Program-made: the position numbers and the translations under genes
Assembly: GCA_027563935.2 (NCBI GenBank)
Contig: CM050454.1
Span: 1,658,501 to 1,722,500 of the forward strand
Reading direction: 5' to 3'
Length of the DNA: 64,000 nucleotides
Source of the DNA: Costus lasius
Taxonomy: Eukaryota; Streptophyta; Magnoliopsida; Zingiberales; Costaceae
Shown: positions 34,761-45,291 of the stretch, piece after piece
Layout: each line of letters opens with the position of its first letter
Numbering within the stretch: position 1 is the first letter of the stretch
Notes under the pieces: model-generated
Told to the model about the DNA's origin: nothing
Database searches by the model: none
Seen by the model: only the letters and a program-made list of their open reading frames with translations

Positions 34761-37690
34761 TCATTTTGTTTTGGGCGGATCATCTAGGTCTTTGCTGCGC
34801 TTTTGAATCCGTTTATTTCTATTCAATTGCTTTTTGATCCGTTTATTAGATTTCAATTGCTTTTGTTTCTTTTTATTAGATTGAAATCCGTATGTGTTTT
34901 TCTCCTTTTGTGTATTAGGTATATTCTCGTCAGTTTGAGTTTTCTCGTCTGTGTTACTTACTGGTTCTGATTCTTCTTTATCTAATAGTGTTTCAGTAAG
35001 ACTAGTCTGTATCTCTGTAGTGTATTGAATGTGCATCCTTTTATCTGTATTCTTCTTAGCATCAAACGGAGATTGAATATTTTGGTTTCTCTCGGCAGCT
35101 TTCTCTCTTTCCATCTGAGATAATTTTTCTTGTAGAATGAGATTCTCACTCTGTAGTTGACTTAATTCGTGAATTAGCGATTTGATCATTTGTTTTCCAG
35201 CGTAATTTAGGCATGACAAGTCTGTGACCTCGATTGGTGCTGAATCAATCCAGATATTATCTTGATATACTGGCATCCTTTTTCTCCCTAGTTGAATCCC
35301 AAGATTGACCAAGTAATCATTCTTCTTGATCTTAAGAGAGCGCCAATCAATCCTGAAATTGGTTGTTATCGAAACCTGTTTTCTACGAGATGGTTCAACG
35401 TACTGTTCCTGAAACCATTCAGAAGTAATCACGCTTTTCGCCGGTCCTTTAAATTTCATTACATTGGTTCCATCTTTTGGGATGTACCTATAGGATTTCA
35501 GTGCTAAAACGATTCCCTTGAGGATTCTGTCTTCTAGCTTAAACTTTCCTAAGGCTAAAGAAGATGTCACCTCTTCTGGTAGTGGCTGACCAAGCACAAC
35601 AGAGTCAGTGTCGGTGTAGTAGCAGTCCTCTCTTGAGCTATAAGGATACATATAGATCCTAGCAGAGGCAGTAATTGCTGCTGCTACTTGGACAGCAGAA
35701 TTCTTGGATTGGCCAATTAGATGCATCGTAGTAGTTCATACGAAAGATGCTTAGAGCCAGTGAAGAAAGGGTCATCTTGCTTTCAATATCAACCTTATAA
35801 AGGTTCCAATATATAGATTGAGCTTTTTGCATGACACCTCCAAGGAGAAGGATGTCCTGCTTCATATACTCTATCAAGTTGTTTTTCATACTTAACAGAT
35901 TAGACAGATTAACCTTCTCATAGTTGATACAGCCTTTATCACCAAGATCAGGGCATAGATTCTTAGCTAGAGAGCTCAGTTTGCCAGGAAGGAGATTCAA
36001 GGATTCTCTGAAGCAGAATAAAAGCTGAGAACCTGAATAGACAACAATCTCATAAAGCATATGGTTCCTAATTAGCGGTTTGAGCTTTTAGCTCATGTGA
36101 TGACATGAAAGGTGCTTAAGCAAGAAAATACCATCGAATCTAGAGAAATTGTGGAAGTAAATTATGCTAGCTGATTTATTCTGTTTAACAAGCGTTTCAA
36201 TACGATTGACCAAGTTTTTAAGTACTAAGGTACTCGTTCTCGCTAAAGTTGGTATCAATCATCAGAGAATTGAGATTCTCACCAGGACGAACTAGCATAA
36301 GACCAGCTGCATAAGGATAATGTTCGTTCTCAATTAGAAGTGTCTCGATATCCGCAACTAGGAATGGTTTTAGCTCAGTGCAACGGGGTGGTTTGAGGGC
36401 TGTAATATGGTTTTGGATCCATATCACCTTTTCCGGAATGAATGAGTGAAGAAAAGATGCAAGCTCTCTCCGCAGAAGGGAGGACAGAACCACCCATCTT
36501 TTCGCCGTCAATATAGACTCGGGGCATGAGGCTAAGTACACAATCACCGTCGTAAATTTCAGCATACTTTTTCATTAAATGAAAGATATGAGCAATCACC
36601 TCACTCAAATGGAATTCTCTCATTCTCACAATTTGTCAAGGGTATAGATGAACCTATTGTAAATGTAAACACTTCTCCGTAAGATCGCTTCATCGTATAG
36701 CAAAATTGTAAACTTACCGTATAAAGATGGGTAAGCAAACTCGAGTAAGAGATCCATCGTCGCAAGACAGAGTAGATCAATATCGTTAACCAAAGGGTAA
36801 GGATCACTGAAGTCATGGGAACAAAGAATCAGTCCAGGATGAAGATTGTAACGCTTTTTTCGTGCAATCCTTTGAGACAATTGATTCAATAACACATTAG
36901 TCTGACTGTCTGTACTTAAATATTTGACCATTTTTACTTTCATCTTTTGCACTTTCATCAATAATGTAAGTTGTAATTGGGGCCTTCCCTTTCACTTATA
37001 TTTTTCTTGAATTCAGCACACTTTTGATAATGAGCATGCAATAATTCCATTTGGTTAGAGAATTGAGTACCACCGCAGACATAACTAATATACTTTTCAT
37101 AAGAAGAAAGGATACCCGAGATCCTTTTCTCCCAAGTAGCCAGCATACTTCCGCTTGTGTTTTCTGGTATATTTTCCTTTAAGAAGAACATCTGTTGCGA
37201 TTTCAGTCTTCCTAGATGTATTAATTCTGAGAGTGATCAAACGCCTCTTTCGACTATTTTTGTCATAAACCGAGATTCTTACTGGTTCTGAAACCATATA
37301 ATCTTGTACAGTGGTATAAAAGCTGTCAGTCAGGCATTCCATAAAAAATAGGGCTACCCCGAGCTGACACAACCTAGCCTATATGGCGGATCAACTTGAT
37401 TAGGCATTCAATACCAGAGTATTTTGTCTTCCAGAACTCAAAGAACACTCTGGCAAGTTGGAAGGAATCCTTACGAGATGTATAGTGAGAGAACTGGTCT
37501 TCCAGATCATTGGCAGTTCTCATCAAAGTTTTACCATAGATAATGGGCATATAGATACTCTTTGACTATTTTACGAGAAAGGAGATTGCAAACCATTTTT
37601 GTAAGATATTGATAGGGTGCTTTTTCTTTCATGAACACCTTGAGCTCATCGAGAAAGAAACTATAAATATTTTTGATGTTACCATCAAAT
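34761..37690 (-). pseudogene. dpo: Family-B DNA polymerase of a mitochondrial linear plasmid (dpo), broken
   Basis: Remnants run on the minus strand from about 37690 to 34761 in several frames. In order: N-terminal pieces (about 37630-36600); exonuclease motif I in VADIETLLIENEHYPYAAGL (about 36365-36290, Asp and Glu of DIE); motif II in FHNFSRFDG (about 36155-36125); motif III in YMKQDILLLGGVM (about 35868-35830). Next comes the polymerase metal-binding motif C, YYTDTDSVVL (about 35620-35590), and the C-terminal part ending in a Lys-rich coiled-coil-like tail. Motifs A (DxxSLYP) and B, which should lie between motif III and motif C, are missing; exonuclease and motif C regions are joined near 35710-35730. 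Together with several frameshifts and stops this makes it non-functional. Family knowledge: such polymerases replicate linear plasmids by protein priming. The N-terminus is cut by the LINE fragment at about 37690. Confidence 0.85.
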
Positions 37691-38480
37691 GAGGGGAAGA
37701 GATTGGAATGAACAGCAACTGAGGCAGCAAAGCTGCAAATTCCAGCCGCGTCGCGAATTAGGTATCCGGCACAGCCAGTTGGATTTTCAGCCCGCCAGGA
37801 ACCATCCACATTCACTTTAAGGCAACTTGAAGGTGGCCTAAGCCAATGGCAAAGCCGCCTATCCAACATTACACTATGCCCCTCAGATAAAACAACACCA
37901 AGCAAGTCATTGTACTATAAGAGCCAACATGACAATTTCAAATAAAACTGGTTTTTTCCGTTCAAAGAAAAAAGAATTCCGGGCTTTCCATAAAAACCAG
38001 CATAACGTTAGAATCAATGAAGAAATATGCTTTAGTTCAAAAAGCCAATTTCCAGAAACCCAGCTATCTCTAAATTGAAATTGAAGTTCAAATTTTGTAG
38101 ATAAAAAGTTCGAGAGAAAGCCGGTCGAAGAGCATTGAAAAAAGAAATGCGAAGCATCATTAGTCCCATGTGAACAAAAACAACAGGCTCTGGCTCCATT
38201 GAGTCCAATGCTAGCAAGAAAAGTATAAGTTGGAAACCTTTGGAGAAGTAGCTTCCAACCAAAGAACTTAGTCCTTGGGCTAACATGCAATCTCCAAAGA
38301 AAATTCCAACCAACCCAAGGGTCATTGAGGCTCAAGTGGTGTCTTAAGAGATAGATATAAGCAGACTTAGTCACCGAAGACCCAGGAGTAGCCTCACGCC
38401 AAACCCATTGATCATCATGGGGGTATGTAGGTAGCTTAATATTCAGGATTGATTGATTGTGGGGGATGATTCTCCGGCGG
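37691..38480 (-). pseudogene. 3' fragment of a LINE-type retrotransposon
   Basis: The minus frame reads WVWREATPGSSVTKSAY, then WRLHVSPRTKFFGWKLLLQR and ACCFCSHGTNDASHFFFQC, the zinc-binding region downstream of plant LINE reverse transcriptases. After a frame break comes LKVNVDGSWRAENPTGCAGY and LIRDAAGICSF, the start of the RNase H domain (first Asp in VDGSW). The RNase H domain is cut off at about 37690, where plasmid polymerase sequence resumes. The reverse transcriptase core is absent. A nested insertion in the plasmid DNA. Confidence 0.85.
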
Positions 38481-39006
38481 CTTTTGGAGATTTTTTTTTT
38501 TTTTTTTTTGCATAATTCCTAAATTTTACTTATACAATTAACAACATAATATAGAAATTAAAAAATAAACTATATTGCAATAATAACCATGTAATAAAGT
38601 GATATTAAATATAAAAAAAATTATCAATAAAAGCATAAAAAATTATGGGAGAAAGCCACAAATATTTTATTATAAAACAACAATATATAATCTCTTTGCA
38701 ACCAATAAATAAACGAGGCATAGGTTGACCATAAATAACTTCCTAATCAGGAGAGGTACATTTCAATATCAAGAAACTCTTTTTCTTGTTTCTTCAGTAT
38801 GACACTCATGTTAAACCTTGTCATATTTAATATTTATAATGTTACTAACCCCCAAGAAAAGTAGCCTAATCTTTTTGCATAACAGACCTTATATTATTTA
38901 CTTATTATAGATAGGTCACCCACGTAAATAGATAACAAGATAATAGAGTTGAGTCTTGTCTTCGTTAATGGCAGCCCAAAGTCTCAAACTAGTCTTCATT
39001 ACATGA
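38481..39006. other. AT-rich spacer between LINE fragment and CYP81-like gene
   Basis: A run of about 18 T at 38492-38510 and AT-rich sequence; no gene seen. It belongs to the downstream (3') side of the P450 gene. Confidence 0.5.
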
Positions 39007-39135
39007 ATACATAGGTGCACTAGTTTTGATCCAAAGCCGCCCTATGAACTAGGCAAGTTTTTATTTCTATGTCGATAAGATACTGATCCAAAGCCGCCCA
39101 ATTAACTAGGCAAGTTTTTATTTCTGCGTCGATAA
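39007..39135. repeat. ~57-bp tandem duplication at the 3' end of the CYP81-like gene
   Basis: The segment from GATCCAAAGCCGCCC to GTCGATAAGATACT occurs twice in tandem (about 39019-39084 and 39085-39141). It includes the last codons and the stop of the gene, so a decayed copy of the gene's own end lies just behind it. Confidence 0.8.
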
Positions 39136-40729
39136 GATACTGACCATGGACGCCCGTGGCCTGCACATGGCCTCCAGGGCAACGGCCCTGGGCATGGTGA
39201 GACCCTCCCCCTCCGTCATGTCCACCGCCTCCTCCCCAACTCTCCTCCACTCGAAGCACTGGATCAGAGCCCCAAGCACTTGTCCCACCGCCCTCATGCC
39301 CATGCTCTCTCCGGGGCAGCACCGCCTCCCCGCCCCAAACGGCACGTACTTGTACCCCTTCGCTTTGCCGCTCTCGAATCGCTCCGGCTTGAACTCCGCC
39401 GCGTCGTCCCACAGCGTTGGGTCCCTGTGCATCTTGTAAGCATTCACCAATAGAATCGTGCCGCGTGGGACGTTGAAGCCTGCGATCTTGCAATCGGCGG
39501 TCGATTCGCGCGGGAGCAGGAGAGGCCCCGGGGGAAAAAGGCGAAGGGTCTCCTTGACAATGCAGTTGAGGTACGGGAGGTTGGGAAGGTCGGAGTCGGT
39601 TACGAGGCGCTCGTGGCCAACGTCGGCCACAATCTCGTCGTAGGCCTTCTTGAGGGCTTCCGGGTGGTTGAGGAGGAGCGACATGGCCCATTCCATCGAG
39701 GCTGCCGACGTGTCGGTTCCCCCTAACACGAGAGCCTGAAATAGATAGATAAAATTGCAAGATCTAAGCCGTTGGATTCACTAGAAGGAAGAATCTTAAA
39801 GTGCCATTGTCTCTCGAGATAGATACCTCTATCGTTCCCTTGATGATGTCCTCAGAGTAGTGGTTTGGATCCTCCTTTTGCAGGGAGAGCATGGTGTCAA
39901 CAAGAGTCGCATTCTTGCTCGCCTCCCTCTCACTACACCCGTGCAAGTGAAGCCACTCCCCTTCTCTCCGCTTCTCCTCCACCATCTCCTGCAAATAAGC
40001 GTCAAGCTCGCTCTGTACTTTCACCATACTCACCGTAGCCCCACTGGGTACCATCCACCTTAGAAATGGGGATAAGAAGTCCGCATAATTCGACGCACCG
40101 CTTAGCCGAAAAACCTCATGCATGATGACCGCAAACCGCTTCGCCGTCGCCGACTCCCCAAAATACTTTTTCCCCATGACCATCTCCACGATCGTGTTCA
40201 GCATCAGCTCTTCGAACCGGTCTCTGAGGCCGACACTCGTGAATCTAGAATGTTCCTCGGAGGAGGAGGAGAAGAGGCCGCGGAGGAGGGTGTGGACATG
40301 TACGGACCGGAGCGAGGCTAGGGCGGAGAGGCGGGAGGCGGAGAAGAACTTGAGGCCGGCCAGGCGGCGGTGTTCGCGCCAGGTGTCGCCGTAGGGGGCG
40401 TTGTTGAAGGTGGTGTTGCCGTAGAAGAGGATATCACCGCTGGTGAGGAAGGGGCGGTTGGAGAAGGCGAGATCGTGGGTGGTGAAGGCGGCCTCGACGG
40501 CGGACGGGGAGGAGAGGACGAGGACGGGGCGGGAGCCGAAGTGGAGGAGGAGATCTGGGCGGCCGTGGACGGCGGAGAGGCGGGAGAGTGAGTGGTGGAG
40601 AGGGGTTTGTAGGAGGTGGAGGTGGCCGATGACGGGGAGGCGTAGGGGGCCGCGGGTGCGAGAACGGTGAAGGAAGAGGAGGCAGAGTGATAGAAGAGCG
40701 ACGAGGAGAATGATTGAGCCGGTCTCCAT
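39118..40729 (-). CDS. CYP81-like: CYP81-family cytochrome P450 (two exons)
   Basis: Exon 1 is 40729-39827 (301 codons). The intron starts GT at 39826 and ends AG at 39736. Exon 2 is 39735-39118 including stop (205 residues). The joined protein has 506 residues, normal for the family, and the phase-0 intron is at the position usual for A-type P450s. Visible parts: N-terminal membrane anchor (residues ~5-22), proline-rich hinge (RGPLRLPVIGHLHLL), I-helix GGTDTS, K-helix KETLR, PERF-type FKPERFE, and heme loop FGAGRRCCPGE with the Cys ligand. The sequence style (SSPSAVEAAF, ASMEWAMSLLLNHPEAL) fits CYP81, a family that hydroxylates flavonoids, glucosinolates, lignans or herbicides; the substrate cannot be told. 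It is ER-bound. No stop or frameshift is seen, and GC-rich codon use matches the nuclear genes. It lies between the DNA and RNA polymerase remnants of the plasmid insertion. Confidence 0.88.
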
Positions 40730-40760
40730 CTTTTTGAATCGCTTGTGGATTCATCTGTTC

Positions 40761-40769
40761 CTATTTATA
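40761..40769 (-). promoter_or_regulatory. Probable TATA box of the CYP81-like gene
   Basis: On the minus strand TATAAATAG lies 32-40 bases upstream of the ATG. If used in the usual way it leaves a very short leader of around 10 bases. Alternatively the true start is the next in-frame ATG or the box is not used. Confidence 0.55.
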
Positions 40770-40889
40770 GGAAAAAAAAATTTGGAGGAAAAGTAGCAGC
40801 ACTTGTTTCCTAGGGAATCCACAGCGGATGGGAGCGAAAGCACTGCTTTCCCTCGTTTCTTGTAAAGGATGAAAACAAAGGTACGGAAT

Positions 40890-41908
40890 TCAAGAAAGAA
40901 AATTGATGCGTTTTCTGCCTTGAAGCTTGCTCATTACAAGACACAAACTCTCATAACATTTAATACTCTTATTAAATTCAATATTAAAATTATTTATGTC
41001 ACTGGAACTTAACAGGCCGAAACTATTATACATTTCACATGTTGGTTCACATAAGTAACCTCCAGTAAGATCAGAAAGGGAACGAGGTGTTTCTCCATTC
41101 TTTGTAGCACTTTTCCAATCCAAAGGTTTGCATACCATAGGAAGGTTGATATTGACCTGTAGTAATTTGATATCAAAGGAACAGACAATGTAAGATTCTT
41201 TTGGAATATAATATTGATTTCCTTTCTTAACCACTCGGATAGATTGTATTTTAGAGTTAATGATTTTGATCAATCCCCGTTCCAACATGAATTCCACTAA
41301 GCAGGCACCGATGATATGCGTCTTCTTTGTTTTCTTTTTATCCTGCTTTTTGGTGGGAATGGAACTCTTCAAAAGTCTTCGATTTTTTAATAAATTAGCT
41401 TGATCACAGACATGATATTCTAGTTGACCAATCAAACTAGCAGCTTTCACCATTGTGTTATCAGAAGAGCTAAAAAGTAAACTGAGCACATAAATCATTA
41501 ATGCCTCGAGGGTATAATGATCGAACTCGTAAATCAATTCTAATTCATCATCTTTCAATTTACTTTTCAGATAATCCCTCGCACAAACTTCATCCTCTTT
41601 GATAAATTTTCTAATGAGGTTGGGAACACAACACATTGAAAGACAGATTCCTCCCTGAATTGACTAGTTAGGTTCTCAATATACTTCTGCAATTCAATAA
41701 CATCGATTTCTTCCAATTTATAAGCATTTTTACATTTACACAAGAGTTCGAACACATTATCCTTATACTGATTAGATATTGATTTCTCTTTTTCTTGTTC
41801 CATCTTAACAACGTAACCTTGCAAATGAGAATAAAAACTCTTCCAAAAACGTTCTAGTAAACTAATATTTCTGATTCGTTTTGAATTCTTAAAATTAAGA
41901 TTAAGCAA
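40890..41908 (-). pseudogene. rpo: N-terminal part of a phage-type RNA polymerase of a mitochondrial linear plasmid (rpo)
   Basis: Two overlapping minus frames (41908-41567 and 41636-40890) join by a frameshift near 41600. The product is AT-rich in codons and Lys-rich. Close to the end it has LPMVCKPLDWKSA followed by SDLTGGYLCEPTCEMYNSFG, the P..W...GGYL signature at the entrance of single-subunit (T7/mitochondrial-type) RNA polymerases. The catalytic C-terminal half (two metal-binding Asp, O-helix Lys) is absent; the frame ends at 40890 where the upstream region of the CYP81-like gene begins. Its start lies about 80 bases inside the right TIR, the usual plasmid layout. Non-functional. Confidence 0.75.
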
Positions 41909-41989
41909 TGATTTTTATCGTAATCAATTGGCCTAATAAATTATTGTTCATCATGATTTTATTTTTTTTTTATTTTCATTGAGTGAGTT

Positions 41990-42398
41990 AGGTTTCTATT
42001 GGATTTTCTGCTTCAATTGCATCCACAAAGGTCTTCTTGAAGATGTCTCTACCCTAGAATAAATCTACTACTGCCCTTTAAGAGGTCTCTAGGCCTTGGG
42101 GCCCCCATACGCTATTCATCTGGGTATGACACGGGTAGAGAGACATCGGCAGTGGAACGGCATAGATGTAAGGTTCGTATCTATGACATAGGTTATACAA
42201 ATAGTCATAGATGGTCTTCCTTTCTATCATGGGATTTTCCAGTTGTGTTGGTGCCACTACCCTGTAGATTTATCCTACCCTAGTATATAACTAGGGAACA
42301 ACATTAAAGCAATAATTTGAAATGATTCTAAAGGTGCACACCATTGATAGGGGACAACATGAAAGTCGGAATCAAATTTGTTTACTCTAAAGGTGCAC
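41990..42398 (-). repeat. Right terminal inverted repeat of the plasmid insertion
   Basis: Inverted counterpart of 30945-31351, from the GGATTTTCTGCTTCAATTGC side inward to GTTTACTCTAAAGGTGCAC at the outer end. It is followed by CTATCACTATCCTC before the target repeat resumes at 42414. Confidence 0.85.
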
Positions 42399-42413
42399 CC
42401 TATCACTATCCTC

Positions 42414-42900
42414 TAGTTCTTTTGAAGTTTTAGTGACAATATAATCTTATTATAATATCACAAATAGTAAGTGGTATTTGGTAGTAAATCACTTTTATCT
42501 ATTGCCTTGTCTGCCCTGCTCCAAAGCAGCTTTGAAATAGAAAGTTGATACAAAATATTTGGTTATTAAGAGCAAAAGTAAACAAAAAGTAAAATAAAAA
42601 AAAATTAGAAGTTGAAAAAAAATAGAATTTATTGCTTTTTAATACTTCTACTTAACAAGGGAAAACAGGTCTAATATATAAATATTTTAATAACTCTTTA
42701 TAGTTTTAAATATTTATAATAAATGCCATTATGTAAATAAAAAAAATTAGGTTTGATGGTTTATTTCTTCACAATTGTCAATTGTTATCTCATTCTATAT
42801 CTTGCCTTTAAGTCCTATTGCTGTCTTGATTTGAAATAACCTAGTCTATGATAATATTGATATATAATTTAATCTCTATCTTTGGCATCTTGAGTCAACT
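42414..42900. repeat. Right half of the interrupted target repeat
   Basis: Matches 17954-18425 from TAG/GTTCTTTTGAAG through CTTTGGCATCTTGA, with about one substitution every 20-30 bases by eye. Confidence 0.85.
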
Positions 42901-43134
42901 TTTTTTTCTTTCCTACTAAACATAGCCTAAGTGTTAATTATCTTCACAAAAGTATATGTAATTTTTGATAATTAATTGATATACTTAACCCAAAACCAAG
43001 CATCATTGATTTTAGGCATCCCTTAAGTCCATGTGTTTGATTTTGTTTTAGGAGATTAAAATCCATCTCACGTTGTGATTCTTAATATATTCTAGGAGAA
43101 AAATTTCACTAATTAAGAATAACAACATAGACTA

Positions 43135-43700
43135 TTTTTTTTACCAATTAGTGTAAAGGATAAACCTTTAATTGTGAATTTACACTAGTTGACTTTTAAA
43201 TTATGGAGGTCATCAGAGCAAACTCTTCAATTAAAGTAATACTTAGGGACTTGGATGAAATTTTTGTATACAACGATAAGGTTTTGATCTTATTTTGCCC
43301 ACACCTTGCCCCAAAAAAGAAGTCGATAAGGTTTTGATGTTACACGTGGATAGTTCCCTGATGAGGTGCCCCCTAATGTGATTTTACCTACTAGATGTGA
43401 TGACGTTGAAGTTGACTCTTGAAGTTGACCTTGTAAACAAATTAAAAAAATCTCATGGAGCCCACATTGACTTGACTTCTCGATAAGAAAAAAGAAAAGA
43501 CCCCTCTTATGGTCATTCTAGTGAATCTTATCTTTTACTATTGTTGAAGGTTCACTATTCTTATTTTCAAGCTAAATCTATTATTTTTTTTCCAATTAAG
43601 TAAGTTAATAAATAATAAAGGTAAATTTTAATTCTAAAATTTATTATCAATAACTAAGATTTTTTATAAGTTAAACTAAGAATAATATATGATTATTAAT
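43135..43700. repeat. Segmental duplication block a (pair with 55015-55590)
   Basis: Starts near ACCAATTAGTGTAAAGGATA and ends near AATAATATATGATTATTAAT; same orientation as the block at 55015. No coding sequence. Confidence 0.8.
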
Positions 43701-45028
43701 ATTTTTAATTCTTTGTGTTGACTTGTGATTGACTTGCGGCCCACATGACCCATAGGTCAAGCCGCATTCTCAAAGGCAACCTTAGTCCATATAATCTAGT
43801 AGAAATAGTTCAAAAAAGTTTAACCTTGTATTGGTGCAAAAATACGATCGATATCAAGATAGACAAGAGCAGAGATGAAGATGAACATAAAGATGAAGAG
43901 GAAGGTGGCTGAGAGTAGAGAGAAAACTGAGGTGGAAGCTGCGAATGATGGCAAAAGCGACACTGCGAATTTTTGTTCATGCTTTATATTAATAAAAATA
44001 CAAGATACTACCATATTGAATAACTTCATATTAATTCATAATTTTATTTATTTATTTATTTTGAATCAGGACAATAAAGAATTTTTGCCGGTTGAATATT
44101 TTGACCGGACTACATATGTGCCATCTGTCAAAGCTGGTCAGCATGATGTCATGCTCGTGTGGCCATGGTCAAATATATGAGCACGTAGATGCAGCGGCTA
44201 GTGGACTAAGGTCTTATGGGTTGAGGTAAGGTGAGGGCTTAGCGCATCCAAGTGGGCTGATAGCAACCCACTAAGATCCTGGGCTTTTAGAACCTTAGCA
44301 GCTTCAGTCCAATGGAATGTGGATGTATTAGCCCAATTAAACTTTAAGTCTTAATTTACTTTATGGGGCCCAAAATTGGTGGACAACTTATAGTATAAAA
44401 AAAATTCTTAAAACAGGGTTGCTCCGTTTTTTTCAAAAAAATATTTTTTTTTATTATTTTTTTTAAAATAATATATACTTTGTAAGTTATCTAATGGTAT
44501 CAATATTGAGATATTTTAGATTATGTATGTATACAAAAGACACTAACCAATGTTAGATTTCTTTATAATATAAATAGTATTTTTTGTCTTATATGCAATC
44601 TTGGTTAAGGTATTTTTTACTTATATACAATCTAAAATATTTTAATATTGATATCATTAGAAAGCTTACAAGATGTATACCATTTCTAAAAAAACAAACA
44701 AACAAAAAATTTTATAGATATAAAATTTAAGTGCCCCCATTTTTGGCACTTTCCGGGCGCTTATAAATTTTGTTCATATAATATGATACAAGAGTTAGCT
44801 CTTATTAGAGCCTTACTACCGTGTGGAGGGGCGGTGGAGGAGCTTGATTACAAGATGCTCCAGCCAGCGACGAGCACTGGTTCACCCCCGGGCGGTCCTA
44901 CCGGAGACCAGATAGGGTCACGAGAGCGTACTTGGGTTGGGCTAACCTCCACTTTGGTCCAGCTCTGGCAACATTTTATGGTGGATCGTTGGTCAGCAAA
45001 CAAAAGTCAAAAGTACAAAAGTTAGACG
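43701..45028. other. Upstream region of the CYP72-clan gene, no supported gene
   Basis: AT-rich with a piece shared with 9355-9480 at 44160-44270. A GC-richer frame at 44783-45025 (80 residues) and one at 43875-44180 have no recognisable domain. Confidence 0.4.
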
Positions 45029-45125
45029 ACCGTTCTTCTGCTTGATTTGTCTTTCTGCCTACTACCAGGAAGTGCCCCACGCACTAACGGGATTCCTTGC
45101 ATCCCCAAGTTAGTGGCATTCATTG
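45029..45125. repeat. Segmental duplication block c (pair with 57450-57545)
   Basis: Shares TCTGCTTGATTTGTCT, CAGGAAGTGCCCCAC and CAAGTTAGTGGCATTC with 57450-57545. It lies in the probable promoter region of the CYP72-clan gene. Confidence 0.75.
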
Positions 45126-45291
45126 CTTCTGAATAAAGGGGGTCATCTCGAACGTCTGAAGCGAATGCGTGTTAGATTTAGACCGTTCGGTCCTATCTAT
45201 GTTATTAGGATTAGGGTTGTGGCCAGCTATCTGCCACAACAGTAATTGGAGTAGCTCGATCACAATTCACAACTAGCAAAGCGTTTCAGAC

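Larger units (their letters stand above)
30938..42413. mobile_element. Integrated linear mitochondrial-plasmid-type DNA with rearranged interior
   Basis: About 11.5 kb bounded by inverted repeats (30945-31351 and 41990-42398) and containing remnants of a family-B DNA polymerase (34761-37690) and a phage-type RNA polymerase (40890-41908). Terminal inverted repeats plus these two polymerases are the established hallmark of linear plasmids of plant and fungal mitochondria. The interior also holds plastid and other organelle-like DNA, a TIR element, a LINE fragment and a CYP81-like gene. Comparison with the uninterrupted repeat at 17465-18425 fixes both ends. No target duplication is seen: about 7 bases of the target (CCCAATA) are missing, with short filler at both junctions, which points to end-joining and not to a transposase. 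Confidence 0.8.
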
